DNA from: CAHJXG01 sp964235485 | GTDB lineage: Bacteria > Pseudomonadota > Alphaproteobacteria > Acetobacterales > Acetobacteraceae | Direction of reading: 5' to 3' | Length of the DNA: 64,000 bases | Assembly: GCA_964235485.1 (NCBI GenBank) | Contig: CAXSAZ010000021.1 | Coordinates: 1-64,000 of the forward strand | Part shown: in pieces, positions 37,275-46,800 of the stretch | Position numbering within the stretch: the first letter of the stretch is position 1 | How the letters are laid out: every line of letters begins with the position of its first letter | Position numbers and translations under genes: made by a program | The notes under the pieces: model-generated | Told to the model about the DNA's origin: nothing | Databases searched by the model: none | The model's input: the letters and a program-made list of their open reading frames with translations, nothing else

Positions 37275-39208
37275 GCTTGGCCGCGGGCGACTTTCAAGCA
37301 GGTGTCCACTGTGTCGCGGAGCGAACTGGTGAAGTGATCGGCGCCGATCTCCGTTTGCACGGTCCGGTCGGTCAGCGCCGCGTCCTCGTTGGGCCAAAGG
37401 CCGACGAGGATCGGCGTGCCGCGTGGCAGCTTGCGCCGCAGCCGCTGCATCAGGTAGCGCAGGTGCGCAGGCGTGCCGGCGATGTCGAGGTAGGAGATGC
37501 ACACCATCGCCACGCCGTCCACGTCGAGCATGTCCACCCGTTCGCGCGACGCCGCCTCGTAGGGCGTGAGCCGCGCGCCCATGCCGTGCTTGCCGAGGAG
37601 CTGCGCCAGCATCGCCGAGGCCGCCTCGTCCAGCGGGCCGCGCCCGGACAGGCACAGAATGGGCGCCTCGCCCCGCCAGGCTGGCGGCAGGTCCACACCG
37701 GCGGGCGCGGCCCCGTCCGGCGTCGGGTTGTTCGGCAGCTCGCGCCGCCCCGGCGCCGGGGCCAGCGCGGTGTCGTCGGGCTGGGCCGGCTTCGTCTTCG
37801 GGGCCACGTCGTCATGGCCGGCGAGGTCGTGGACCAGGGCCTTGATGATCCGCTTCACATGCTCAAGCTGCCCATGGGTCAGCACCCCGCGCTGGCTGTC
37901 ATTGGCCGCGAGCTGCAAGCCCTTCAGCGCCACCTCGTCGTAGTAGGTCGAGAGCGACCGCTGCTTCAGCGTCCGCTCCGCCTCCTCCAGCACCTCATCG
38001 GGATCGCCGGCGAGCAGGCGTTGGTAGAAATTCTGCATCGGCGTCAGCGCCGGGGTATCGCCCAGCAGCACATCCAGGAATTCCAGCCGGTCAACGTGGC
38101 GTCCCAGCACGACCAGGCACAGCGTCAAGGGCGTGGACAGGATCAAGCCGATGGGACCCCAGACCCACGACCAGAAGATCGCCGCCACGATCACCGAGAA
38201 CGGCGACAGCCCGGTGCTGTGGCCATACACCAGCGGCTCGATGGCCTGGCCGGTCACGCCCTCCGTGACAACGAACAGCCCGAGCGTCCAAAGCGGCAGC
38301 GACCAGCCGGGACTGACCGCGGCGGCAAGGGCCACCGGCAGCAGCGCCGAGATGAACGCGCCGACATAGGGCACGAAGCGCAGCAGCGCCGAAAGGATGG
38401 CCCAAAGCACCGGGTTCGGCACGCCGATGAAGAACAGGCCGATGCCGATCAAGCAGCCGAAGCCAGTGTTGATGCAAAGCTGCGTCAGGAAATACCGGCT
38501 GAGCCGCCGCCCGCCGTCGTCGATGGCAACCGTCGCCCGGTGCAGGTCCTTGGTGCCGAACAGCCGGATCAGGCGGTCGCGCAGGTCCTCCTGCTGCAGC
38601 AGCGCGAAGATCGCCACGACGAATACGATGCCGAACGTCGCCAGCGGCGACAGCACGGGCGACAGGTAGCGCCGGGCCAGCTCAAGCGGCGAGGAGGCTG
38701 ACGGAACGGCATTGGGCGCCGGCGCGGCTGGCGGCGGGGCGGGCGCTTGCGGCCCGTCCGGCGCATCGGCCGCGGGCGCCCCGGCGTGGTTGCCCATCTT
38801 CTCCGTCAGGGCCGAAAGCCGGCCGACCGTGACCTGTCGGACCGTTGCGATCTTGTTCTCGATGGTTTCCGCGTATTGCGGAAGCTTGGTGGTGAGTTCG
38901 GCCAACTGCGAGCCGATCACGCCGCCCAAGCCGAGGACCAGGCCCACCGCGAGCAGCACGGCCAGCAGCACCGACGGCACCCGGCCGATCCGCAAATGCC
39001 GCAGCAGCCCGACCAGCGGGGCCAGCACGAACGCCAGCAGCAGCGCCAGCGTGATCGGGATCAGCACCTCCCGGCCGAAGTAAAGCGTGGCCACGGTCAG
39101 GACGAACAGCGTCATGCTACGGGACGAGTCCGCCACCGGCGCGGACCCGACCTCCACGTCCGGGCGCGCCGCCGGGGCGTCAAGGCGGGGAAAGTTGGTG
39201 TCAGGCAT
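37271..39208 (-). CDS. AI-2E-family transporter with extra C-terminal domain
   Basis: A 645-residue membrane protein. Residues about 25-390 form the AI-2E/PerM family core with eight or so helices (LYFGREVLIPITLALLLAFV; FVPYVGAFISALLPVALA; IEPLVYGHSTGLSPFSV), broken by a Pro/Ala-rich insert near 140-175. The last ~250 residues are cytoplasmic and contain a Rossmann-like region (PILCLSGRGPLDEAASAML ... ILVGLWP) resembling a B12-binding-type fold but without its DxHxxG motif. Most family members end near residue 370. AI-2 export is not proven for this subgroup. Its start lies inside the end of a small membrane gene upstream. Confidence 0.8.
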   Translation of the reverse strand: MPDTNFPRLDAPAARPDVEVGSAPVADSSRSMTLFVLTVATLYFGREVLIPITLALLLAFVLAPLVGLLRHLRIGRVPSVLLAVLLAVGLVLGLGGVIGSQLAELTTKLPQYAETIENKIATVRQVTVGRLSALTEKMGNHAGAPAADAPDGPQAPAPPPAAPAPNAVPSASSPLELARRYLSPVLSPLATFGIVFVVAIFALLQQEDLRDRLIRLFGTKDLHRATVAIDDGGRRLSRYFLTQLCINTGFGCLIGIGLFFIGVPNPVLWAILSALLRFVPYVGAFISALLPVALAAAVSPGWSLPLWTLGLFVVTEGVTGQAIEPLVYGHSTGLSPFSVIVAAIFWSWVWGPIGLILSTPLTLCLVVLGRHVDRLEFLDVLLGDTPALTPMQNFYQRLLAGDPDEVLEEAERTLKQRSLSTYYDEVALKGLQLAANDSQRGVLTHGQLEHVKRIIKALVHDLAGHDDVAPKTKPAQPDDTALAPAPGRRELPNNPTPDGAAPAGVDLPPAWRGEAPILCLSGRGPLDEAASAMLAQLLGKHGMGARLTPYEAASRERVDMLDVDGVAMVCISYLDIAGTPAHLRYLMQRLRRKLPRGTPILVGLWPNEDAALTDRTVQTEIGADHFTSSLRDTVDTCLKVARGQA

Positions 39209-39575
39209 TCCGGGCGGCACTCCGGGCTGCCCTGGACACCCCATATCCGTAGGCGAACGCCGCAATGCCCACGACGAGGCCGATGGCCACGACCGGACGC
39301 CACAGGCCGCCCCGCCGGGGCAGCGGCGGCGACGCTGGGGCGAGGGCGGCGGGCGCACGCCCGATCAGCCGCTGCACCAGGCTGGCGATGGGCTGGCCGT
39401 ACTCCGCGGCCAGCGTGGCGTAGTCAATCAGCGTCCGCAGGCCGGCGCCCGCGCCCTCGGTCGCGGCCTCGGCGACGGGCTTGGCACTGTCCGGCAGCAG
39501 GCCTTGCAGTTGCTCCTTCAATTGGCTGGCCTGTCGGCTGTGGGCCAGGGCGCTGATGGTGCTGCGAGCGGACAT
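39201..39575 (-). CDS. Small membrane protein upstream of the AI-2E-family gene
   Basis: A 124-residue protein of no recognised family. The first 70 residues are soluble and helix-prone (HSRQASQLKEQLQGLLPDSA), and a single hydrophobic segment lies at about 94-112 (PVVAIGLVVGIAAFAYGYG), ending in an Arg/Ala tail, so it is probably a C-terminally anchored inner-membrane protein. Its stop overlaps the next gene's start by eight bases, which suggests coupled production with the transporter. Confidence 0.6.
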   Translation of the reverse strand: MSARSTISALAHSRQASQLKEQLQGLLPDSAKPVAEAATEGAGAGLRTLIDYATLAAEYGQPIASLVQRLIGRAPAALAPASPPLPRRGGLWRPVVAIGLVVGIAAFAYGYGVSRAARSAARNA

Positions 39576-39767
39576 TGCGGCGTTCCTTGTTCTGCGACCA
39601 AAGTGAAGCGCAAAAGGAGGCCGCACAGTTGCACGGAACGGCGGTCCGGTTGGGAGGGAAGGCCACGGCCGCGACAAATTCTTCGCCAAATCCGAACACA
39701 AGCGAACCGAGCGCCGTTCGTTTGGTTAAATGATTCCACGTTTGAACCTCTTTGAACCCGCCGGACC

Positions 39768-40382
39768 ATGCAGCCGCCCCGCGATCCCCCTAGCGCCTTG
39801 CGCGACCCGGCGCTCCGGCAGCAGCGCCGCGCCTTGCTGGCCCTGCCGCACATGGCGCCCCTGGCCGCCTACGTCGCCCGCCTGCGGCGCCCGGGCACCG
39901 ACGTGCCGGACTTCGACCCCCTGGACGGCGGCACGGAGGCGCGGGTGCTGTTCCTGCTGGAAAAGCCCGGTCCCCAGGCGGCCTCCCGAACGGACCGCGA
40001 AGACACCGGCTTCATCAGCCGGGACAACCACGGCGAAACCCCCAAGGCGCTGCGCCGCTTCATGGGGGAGGCCGGCGTGCCGCGGCGCGACACGGTCATC
40101 TGGAACATGGTCCCATGGTGGAACGGCTCGATCACCGTCACGGCGGCGGAGCGGGCCGCCGGCCTCCGGGAACTGCCGCACGCCTTGGCCCTGCTGCCCC
40201 GGCTGCACACCGCCGTGCTCGTCGGCCGCACCGCGGCGCGGGCGCGCCCCGTCCTGGAGGGTCTGCGCATACTGGAAAGCGCCCATCCCAGCCCGCAGGT
40301 GCGGGCGGGCAATCGCGCCCTGTGGGACGCCATCCCGGGCATCTGGCGGCAAGCGGCCCAGCCCCCGCCGGCGCAGCCGTAA
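39768..40382 (+). CDS. Uracil-DNA-glycosylase-superfamily protein
   Basis: A 204-residue single-domain protein. The phrase VLFLLEKPGPQA near residue 60 is the family equivalent of the water-activating motif; GFISRDNHGETPKALRRFM and VIWNMVPWWNG follow, and SAHPSPQVRAGNRALWDAIP near 170 holds the HPSP minor-groove loop. This matches a family usually labelled uracil-DNA glycosylase, without the iron-sulfur Cys residues of families 4 and 5. It may remove uracil or another base from DNA; activity is inferred. Confidence 0.75.
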   Translation: MQPPRDPPSALRDPALRQQRRALLALPHMAPLAAYVARLRRPGTDVPDFDPLDGGTEARVLFLLEKPGPQAASRTDREDTGFISRDNHGETPKALRRFMGEAGVPRRDTVIWNMVPWWNGSITVTAAERAAGLRELPHALALLPRLHTAVLVGRTAARARPVLEGLRILESAHPSPQVRAGNRALWDAIPGIWRQAAQPPPAQP

Positions 40383-40393
40383 CCGACGCGCCA

Positions 40394-42973
40394 TCAGGCC
40401 CGGCGCGGCACCTGCGCCAGCATCGCCGGCACGAACAGCAGCGTGGTCAGCAGCGTGCAGCCCAGGCTGAGCAGCAGCAGGTCGCCCATGCTGGCCGTGC
40501 CGGGGTGCCGCGACAGCGCGAGCGAGCCGAAGGCCGTGGCCGTGGTCAGGGCCGAGAACAGCACGGCGCGCGCCGTGGCCGACCCCAAAGGCTGCACCCG
40601 CCCCGCGCGCCAGTTCATGACGAAGTAGATGTTGAACGATACGCCCACCCCCAGCAGCAGCGGCAGGGCGATGATGTTGGCGAAATTGAGCGGCAGCGGC
40701 AGCAGCACCGCCAGGAGCACCGTCAGCATGGACGACAGCAGCAGCGGCGCCATCACCAGCAGCACATCCAGCACCCGGCGCAGCGCCACGGCCAGCAGCA
40801 CCGTGATCGCCAGCAGCGCCCAGATCGCCGCCGTGCGGAACGCCCGCACCACCGTGTCGGCGCTGGCGGTGATCGTCACCGCGGAACCGGCCGCGTCCGG
40901 CACGACCTCCTGCACCTGCGCCACGAAGCGCTGCAGGCCGTCGCCGACCATGACGTCTCGTTTCGGCACCGCCTGCAGCCGGGCGCGGCCGTCCGGCAGC
41001 ACCCAATCGACGGCGATGTCGGGCGGAATGTCGGCCTCCGTGACGGGCTTGGCGGCGAGCGCCCGGCGCAGGCGGTCGAGCTGCATCGGCAGGAACCGGG
41101 TCAGCGCGGCGTCGGCGGCCAGCAGGAAATGGTCCGGCGCCCCGGCCAGCGTCTTGAGGTCGCCGGCAATCGCCAAAAGCGTGCTGCCCTCCGGCAGCTT
41201 GTCCCGCACGCCCTCCAGCGCCGCCGCCGCGGACTGCGCGGCCTCGCGCAGCGCCGCGGCGTCCGGACGCTCGGGGCCTGCATCCACGTCCAGCGTCGGC
41301 CCCAACAGCGCCGCCGCGTCGGCGATCAGCGGCAGCTTCTCGGCCTGGTCCTCCGGCACGAAGGAGCGCAGCGTCAGCACGCTATCGACCAGCGGCAGGC
41401 CGCGCAGCCGCTCGGCCATGCCGGCGGCGGCGGCCACGGAGGGTTCCAGCGCCTCGATGGTGTAAGGGTTGGCAACCGGGTCGTCCATCAAGGCGTGCAG
41501 CGTGCGGACCGCCTCCGTCGTGGGGTCCTTGGTGTCCAGCGGGTCGCCGTTGAACACGAGCTTCGGCAACGCCGCGGCGCCTGCGACCGCCAGCATGGCG
41601 CAGCACAGCAGCACCGGCTTGCGGAAACGCACAACCGGCGCATCCAGCGGGCGCAGCCACCGCAGGCCGACCTCCTCCGCGCCGATGCGCGGCTCGAACA
41701 GCAGCAGCAGCGCGGGCAGCACCGTCACGGTGCAGGCGAACGCGATCAACATGCCGACGCCGGCGATCAGGCCGAGCTGCGCCACCCCCACGAAGCTCGT
41801 CGGCGTGAAGGCCAGGAACCCGGCGGCGCTGGCGCAGGCGGCCACCATGACCTGGCGGCCCGCCCGGCGCGCGGTGCGGTCCAGCGCCGCCGGCAGGGTC
41901 GCGGCCTGCAACTGCTCCTCGCGGAAGCGCGCGGCGATCTGGATGCCGAAGTCCACCGCGATGCCCACGAACAGCACCGCGAACGCCACCGACACGAGGT
42001 TCAGCGTGCCCACCGCGAGCGTCGCGAACCCCGTGGTCAGCAGCAGGCCCAGCACCAGGGTCAGCAGCACCGGCACGATCAGCCGCCAGCTCCGCAACGC
42101 CAGGAACAGCAAGGCCGCCACCAGCGCCATGCTGCCGAGCAGGCCGGCGACGGCGCCCTGCGCCACCGTCGAGAACTCCTCGTCCTCCAGCGCCACGGAG
42201 CCGGTCAGGCGCACATGGGCGCGTCCGCGCTGCACGAACTCCAGCCCGGTCACGGCGCGGCGGATCGCCTGCGTCGCGGCGGCGCCGGGTTCCAGCGCGC
42301 CGTAGTCGAGCTTCGGCTGCGTCAGCACGAAGTGATACTGCCCGGCGAGCGCCGCGACCGGCCCGGCCAGCAGCCGCTCCCAGGACAACGGCTCCGGCCG
42401 GTCCGCCGCCGCCGCGGCCAGGGCGGCGTGGAAGCCCTTGAGCGCCGGCTCGAACGGCTGGAGGTTCGCCTGGCCGGCCTGCACGCCCTCCGCGATCAGC
42501 GACAACGCGCCGAGCAGGCCGCGCAGGCTCGGGTCGGCGGCGAGCTGGCCGAGGAAAGGCTGCGCGTCAATGGTCTGGTCCAGCAGCGCCGAAAGCTGCG
42601 GGCGGTCCAGGAACAGAAAGGCGTTGCGTTCCAGGTAGGGGGACACGTCGGGCTGGCGGACGCTCTTGAAATGCGTCTTGTCGGCTGCGAGGGCGGCGGC
42701 GAGCGACGCCGCAGTCGCTTCCGCCTCCTCCGGCGTCGCGCCGTCCACCACGGCAACCAACAGGTCCTCGTTCTGCGGGAACGCGCGCTTCAGCTCCATC
42801 CCGTGCTGCCGCCAGGGCAGGCTTTCGGAGAACAAGCGGGACGTGTCGGTGGAAACCGCCAGCCTGGACTTCGCAAGCCAAACGCAGCCCCCGGCCAGCA
42901 GCAGCGCCGCCAGCAGCACCACCCAGGCATGGCGCACGCAGGACCCGATCCAGCGGGCCAAAGCCTCCGACAC
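40394..42973 (-). CDS. hpnN: MMPL/RND-family transporter, hopanoid HpnN-like
   Basis: An 859-residue inner-membrane transporter with two repeats of one helix, a large periplasmic loop and five helices. The N-terminal WIGSCVRHAWVVLLAALLLAG is typical of HpnN, which moves hopanoids to the outer membrane. SVAFAVLFVGIAVDFGIQIAARFREE marks TM4-5 of the first half, and LPLLLGVGVSFNIYFVMNWR the second. Start is GTG (VSEALARW). No other hpn or squalene-hopene genes are in the window, so the hopanoid role is inferred from similarity. It ends 11 bases from the convergent glycosylase gene. Confidence 0.8.
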   Translation of the reverse strand: MSEALARWIGSCVRHAWVVLLAALLLAGGCVWLAKSRLAVSTDTSRLFSESLPWRQHGMELKRAFPQNEDLLVAVVDGATPEEAEATAASLAAALAADKTHFKSVRQPDVSPYLERNAFLFLDRPQLSALLDQTIDAQPFLGQLAADPSLRGLLGALSLIAEGVQAGQANLQPFEPALKGFHAALAAAAADRPEPLSWERLLAGPVAALAGQYHFVLTQPKLDYGALEPGAAATQAIRRAVTGLEFVQRGRAHVRLTGSVALEDEEFSTVAQGAVAGLLGSMALVAALLFLALRSWRLIVPVLLTLVLGLLLTTGFATLAVGTLNLVSVAFAVLFVGIAVDFGIQIAARFREEQLQAATLPAALDRTARRAGRQVMVAACASAAGFLAFTPTSFVGVAQLGLIAGVGMLIAFACTVTVLPALLLLFEPRIGAEEVGLRWLRPLDAPVVRFRKPVLLCCAMLAVAGAAALPKLVFNGDPLDTKDPTTEAVRTLHALMDDPVANPYTIEALEPSVAAAAGMAERLRGLPLVDSVLTLRSFVPEDQAEKLPLIADAAALLGPTLDVDAGPERPDAAALREAAQSAAAALEGVRDKLPEGSTLLAIAGDLKTLAGAPDHFLLAADAALTRFLPMQLDRLRRALAAKPVTEADIPPDIAVDWVLPDGRARLQAVPKRDVMVGDGLQRFVAQVQEVVPDAAGSAVTITASADTVVRAFRTAAIWALLAITVLLAVALRRVLDVLLVMAPLLLSSMLTVLLAVLLPLPLNFANIIALPLLLGVGVSFNIYFVMNWRAGRVQPLGSATARAVLFSALTTATAFGSLALSRHPGTASMGDLLLLSLGCTLLTTLLFVPAMLAQVPRRA

Positions 42974-43113
42974 GGTTCAGGCCCGCGGCGCGGCCAAGCG
43001 GGCCGGATTTGCGCGTCTGGTGCGGGCGTGGCTCATGCGGGGAGAACTCCAAGGTGGGACCGGGCGGGCTGGCCGTCCGGCCGCGCCGTGCCCGGAACGA
43101 CGCCCGGGGGTCC

Positions 43114-44661
43114 TTACTCCACCACGGCGGCGTGGTCCACGGCCACCGGCCCGGCGGACCGGCGCAGCAGGAACACGAGCGGCATCACCGCCAAGCACGT
43201 CAGCATCATCAGCTTGAAATCGTCCATGTAGCTGATGGTCATCGCCTGCGTCGTCACCATGGCATCGAGCGGCCCCCGGCCCGCGGCCGAGAGCGGGTTC
43301 ATCCACTGCTCCATCGCAGGCGTACGCAGCGCCGGGTTGAACGGCGTGACGTGGGCGGCGATGTCGGCGTGGTTGACCTGCACATTCTCGGCCAGCAACG
43401 CCGTGACCACGGAGATGCCGACACTCGACCCGATGTTGCGCGACAGGTTATACAGCCCCGTCCCGTCGCCGCGGCTGGCCGCCGGCAGGGTGGAGAACGT
43501 CACCACCGACAGCGGCACGAACAGGAAGCCCAGCCCGGCGCCCTGGACGAAGCCCGTGACCACGATTGTCGCCTCCGACACGTCGCGGGTCCATCCCGTC
43601 ATGTCGAACATGGCCCAGGCGGTCAGGCCAAGCCCGGTCAGCAGCAGCCAGCGGGTTTCCACCCGGCCGATCAGCTTGCCCACCGCGAACATGCACACCA
43701 TCGTGCCGATCCCGCGCGGCCCCATGACCAGCCCGGCCGTCACCACGGGATAGCCCATCAAGGTCTGCAGGAACGGCGTCATCAGCGCCATGGAGGCAAG
43801 ATAGGTGATGCCGACGATGAAGATGAAGACCATGCCCAGGGCGAAGTTCCGGTCGAGGAACAGGCGCGGGTTCACGAACGGCTTGTCGCTGGTGAAGCTG
43901 TGCACCAGGAACACGTAGAACGCGCTGGCGGCGATCAGCGCCTCGATCACGATCTCGCCCGAGGCGAACCAGTCGAGCTGCTCGCCCCGGTCCAGGAAGA
44001 TCTGCAGGGCGGCGATGGCCACGCTGAGCGCGCCGAAGCCGAGCCAGTCGAGCCGGGTCCGCGCGTCGGCCCGGGTTTCCGTCACAAAGGCGCTGACCCC
44101 GGCAAAGGCCACCGCGCCGATGCCGACGTTGATGTAGAACACCCAGCGCCAACTGATGTTGTCCGTCAGCCACCCGCCGATCACCGGGCCGAGCACCGGC
44201 CCCACCATCACGGACACGCCGAACAGCGCCATCGCCGACCCGCGCTCCTCGGCCGAGTAGATGTCGAGCAGGATGGATTGCGAAAGCGGCACCAGCGCGG
44301 CCCCGAAGAAGCCCTGCAGCAGGCGGAACCCCACGATCTGCACCAGGGACTCGGCAAGGCCGCACAGCACGGACGCGGCGACGAACCCGGCAATCGAGAC
44401 CAGCAACAGGCGCTTGCGCCCGAAGCGCGCAGCCAGGTAGCCGGAGGGCGGGGTCATGATCGCCGCCGCGGTGATGTAGGAAGTCAGGACCCAGTTGATC
44501 TGGTCCGCGCTGGCGGACACGCTGCCCTGGATGTAGGGCAGCGCCACGTTGGCGATGGTGGTGTCCAGCGCCTGCATCACCACCGACAGGATCACGCAGG
44601 CGGTGATCGCCCCGCGGTTGGCGACGCGCGGAGCCGCCCCCAGCGTCGCCGCGCTAGACAT
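43114..44661 (-). CDS. EmrB/QacA-type MFS drug exporter
   Basis: A 515-residue 14-helix DHA2-family exporter. The motif LDTTIANVALPYIQGSVSAS lies near residue 32, followed by WVLTSYITAAAIMTPPSGYLAARFGRKRLL (motif A region), GFFGAALVPLSQSILLD and GPVLGPVIGGWLTD (motif C). It works with the adaptor encoded just upstream as an EmrAB-type pump that spans the envelope. The ATG at 44661 overlaps the adaptor stop by eight bases. The C-terminus VDHAAVVE is soluble. Confidence 0.9.
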   Translation of the reverse strand: MSSAATLGAAPRVANRGAITACVILSVVMQALDTTIANVALPYIQGSVSASADQINWVLTSYITAAAIMTPPSGYLAARFGRKRLLLVSIAGFVAASVLCGLAESLVQIVGFRLLQGFFGAALVPLSQSILLDIYSAEERGSAMALFGVSVMVGPVLGPVIGGWLTDNISWRWVFYINVGIGAVAFAGVSAFVTETRADARTRLDWLGFGALSVAIAALQIFLDRGEQLDWFASGEIVIEALIAASAFYVFLVHSFTSDKPFVNPRLFLDRNFALGMVFIFIVGITYLASMALMTPFLQTLMGYPVVTAGLVMGPRGIGTMVCMFAVGKLIGRVETRWLLLTGLGLTAWAMFDMTGWTRDVSEATIVVTGFVQGAGLGFLFVPLSVVTFSTLPAASRGDGTGLYNLSRNIGSSVGISVVTALLAENVQVNHADIAAHVTPFNPALRTPAMEQWMNPLSAAGRGPLDAMVTTQAMTISYMDDFKLMMLTCLAVMPLVFLLRRSAGPVAVDHAAVVE

Positions 44662-45826
44662 GGCGGCCCCGCACCCGGTCGAGCAGCGATTGCAGGGCAA
44701 GGGGCAGGCCGCGGGCGTGGCCGGTATCGACCTCCACCACCGCGCTCATCCCCACCCGCAGCGGCGGCTTGCTGCCGGACAGGTCCAGCCGCACGCGCAT
44801 CGGGATGCGCTGCACCACCTTGACCCAGTTGCCCGTGGTGTTCTGCGCCGGCAGCAAGGAGAAGGAGGAGCCGGATGCAGGGCTGATGCTTTCCACGGTT
44901 CCGGTCCACGCGACGCCCGGGTAGGTGTCCACCGTGACCGTCGCCCGCTGGCCCGGCGCCACATAGGTCAGCTCCGTTTCCTTGGGGCTGGCCTCCACCC
45001 ACAGGTCGGTGTCGGAGATCAGGCTGAACCCCGGCTGCGACGCGCGCAGGTAGCTGCCGGCCTGCAGCGCGTCCACGTTGGTCACGATCCCATCGAACGG
45101 CGCGCGCACCACGGCGTCGTTCAGGTCGCGCTGCGCCGCGTCCACCGCGGACTGGGCCTGCTTGTAGAACGGGTTGTCCTCGACCGGCTGGCTCGCGTCG
45201 CCAAGCTGCGCCAGCATGGCCTGCGCCTGCGCTTGCGCCACCGCCACCTTCTGCCGGGCGCTCACGAGGTCGTGCTGCGCCTGGTCGAAGGTGGCGCGCG
45301 AAGCGACGACGCTGGACGCCAGGTCCTGCTGCCGCTTGAACACCGTCTCGAAATACGGGATGTCCGCTTCGGCCTGCGCGACCTGCGACAAGGCTTGCTT
45401 GAGAGCGGCCTGCTGCGTCAGCACTTGGTTGCGCACGGCACCGAGCTGCCCCTGCGCCCCTTCCAAGGCGATGCGGAACGAGTTGTCCTGCAGCCGGAAC
45501 AGCACGTCGCCCTTCTTCACGTGCTGGTTGTCGTGCACGGCGACCGCGGCGACCAGGCCGGACACGTCCGTGGACACGCCCACCGTCTGTGCCTGCACAT
45601 AGGCGTTGTCCGTGGCCATGACCTGGCCGCCGGTGACGTACTCATACGCGCCGGCGATCAATGCGACCGGCAGCAGCGCGAACAGCAGCGGCCGGAGCGT
45701 GCGGCGGCGCCGGGCTGCGAAGGGTCGGACGGGCGGCAACGGCTGGCCGGGCAGCTTCGGCGCCGCCTGGGCCTCCACGCGCGTGAGCGGCTCGTCGTCA
45801 ACGATGCTGGTGTTGTTCGTGTCCAT
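44654..45826 (-). CDS. HlyD/EmrA-family periplasmic adaptor
   Basis: A 390-residue membrane-fusion protein: short cytoplasmic tail, one helix at about 45-62 (LRPLLFALLPVALIAGAYEYV), the EmrA phrase ATDNAYVQAQTVGVSTDVSG near residue 70, a split lipoyl domain (VAVHDNQHVKKGDVLFRL and VVRAPFDGIVTNVDALQAGSYL), a long coiled-coil hairpin between, and a C-terminal beta domain. It links the MFS exporter to an outer-membrane channel; no TolC-type gene is nearby. It lies 24 bases downstream of the marR-type gene, so probably in one operon. Confidence 0.9.
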   Translation of the reverse strand: MDTNNTSIVDDEPLTRVEAQAAPKLPGQPLPPVRPFAARRRRTLRPLLFALLPVALIAGAYEYVTGGQVMATDNAYVQAQTVGVSTDVSGLVAAVAVHDNQHVKKGDVLFRLQDNSFRIALEGAQGQLGAVRNQVLTQQAALKQALSQVAQAEADIPYFETVFKRQQDLASSVVASRATFDQAQHDLVSARQKVAVAQAQAQAMLAQLGDASQPVEDNPFYKQAQSAVDAAQRDLNDAVVRAPFDGIVTNVDALQAGSYLRASQPGFSLISDTDLWVEASPKETELTYVAPGQRATVTVDTYPGVAWTGTVESISPASGSSFSLLPAQNTTGNWVKVVQRIPMRVRLDLSGSKPPLRVGMSAVVEVDTGHARGLPLALQSLLDRVRGRHV

Positions 45827-45850
45827 GAACTTGCCAATGCTCTTGAGGGT

Positions 45851-46375
45851 TCAACTCGCCTTTTTGCGGGCGCCGGGCCGAATGCACGCCTCGACCAGGT
45901 TCGCCTTGACGGCGCCAAGGATGCGGAGCAGCGCCGCCCGGTCGGCCTCCGACACCCCGGCCAGCGCCTCCGCGCGCGTGGCCTCGCCGATGGCGTGCAG
46001 CGGCTCCAGGCTGGAGCGCGCCGTGGGATGCAGGAACAGCAGCCACAGCCGCCGGTCGGTCGGGTGCTGCCGCCGCTCGATCAGGCCGCGGCTTTCCAGC
46101 TTGTCGAGGATGCGGACCAGGGTGATCGGCTCGATTTCCAGGATCTCCGCAAGCCCGGCCTGATGGATGCCCTCGTTCTTGGCCAAGTGCAGCAGGACCA
46201 GCCATTGCGACCGGGTGAAGCCGAGATGCGCGGCTTGCTGCTCGAAGCGCTTGCGCATCAGCCGCCCCACGTCGTGCAGGACGAAACCGACCGTGGGCAG
46301 GCGCGACTCCCCGCCGCCCGCTTCCTCGCCATCGCCGTGCAGGACGGCCGCCCCGTTTACAGCATCACTTATCAT
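45851..46375 (-). CDS. MarR-family transcriptional regulator
   Basis: A 174-residue MarR protein with the winged helix at about 45-110 (FTRSQWLVLLHLAKNEG, EIEPITLVRILDKLESRGLIERR and the wing DRRLWLLFL). It heads the emrAB-type operon and most likely represses it, with release by a ligand. The intergenic region before it contains a good -10 hexamer (TATAAT on the minus strand, 46386-46391). Confidence 0.88.
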   Translation of the reverse strand: MISDAVNGAAVLHGDGEEAGGGESRLPTVGFVLHDVGRLMRKRFEQQAAHLGFTRSQWLVLLHLAKNEGIHQAGLAEILEIEPITLVRILDKLESRGLIERRQHPTDRRLWLLFLHPTARSSLEPLHAIGEATRAEALAGVSEADRAALLRILGAVKANLVEACIRPGARKKAS

Positions 46376-46425
46376 GGTCGTGTAGATTATAGCGTTGCTT
46401 ACGAGTCTCCGCTAGGGTTGCCGTC
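46376..46425 (-). promoter_or_regulatory. Probable promoter/operator before the marR-emrAB operon
   Basis: The minus strand carries TATAAT at 46391-46386, about 11 bases before the marR-type ATG; the -35 region is poor. The region is AT-richer than its surroundings and would be the natural site for MarR autoregulation. If it works, the leader would be very short. A divergent small secreted gene starts at 46426. Confidence 0.35.
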
Positions 46426-46779
46426 ATGGAGAAAGGGCAGAAGCGGATGCGTGCAGGGGCGAGGCGGGCGGCGCTCGCGTTGGCGCTGGCCGCGTGGCCG
46501 GGTATGCCGGCGCTGGCCGACCGGGCGCCGTTCAGTTGCGCGGGCATGGCCGCCGCGGGCGGGGCGGAACTGTTGTGCAGCCACATCGATCCCGAAGCGC
46601 CGGCGCAGACCTGCACGTTCAGTTGGACCTTGATGGCGTCGGGCAACCAACAATCCGTGGTCAGCGGTGCCTTCACGCTGCCGACCGGGGTGTCGAACTC
46701 GGTGGTTTACCAGGCGAACGGCATCGCCTACGCGCTCACCAACCCGATTGTGCTTTGCCAGGGGCGCAAGAACGGCTGA
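46426..46779 (+). CDS. Small secreted Cys-containing protein, unknown function
   Basis: A 117-residue protein with a signal peptide (basic start, then ALALALAAWPGMPALA, cleavage near residue 31). The mature part has four Cys residues (FSCAGM, LLCSH, QTCTFSW, IVLCQG) that could form two disulfides, and a beta-rich sequence (SVVSGAFTLPTGVSNSVVYQ). No family recognised. A second ATG at 46447 would shorten the leader. It is divergent from the MarR-EmrAB operon and may share its regulatory region. Confidence 0.6.
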   Translation: MEKGQKRMRAGARRAALALALAAWPGMPALADRAPFSCAGMAAAGGAELLCSHIDPEAPAQTCTFSWTLMASGNQQSVVSGAFTLPTGVSNSVVYQANGIAYALTNPIVLCQGRKNG

Positions 46780-46800
46780 CGCCCGGCGGCCGGGCGCGCC

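Noticed and set aside
40115..43231. 1038-codon frame antisense to the HpnN-like and glycosylase genes
   Set aside because: Gln/Arg/His-rich translation with no domain; it crosses two real genes.
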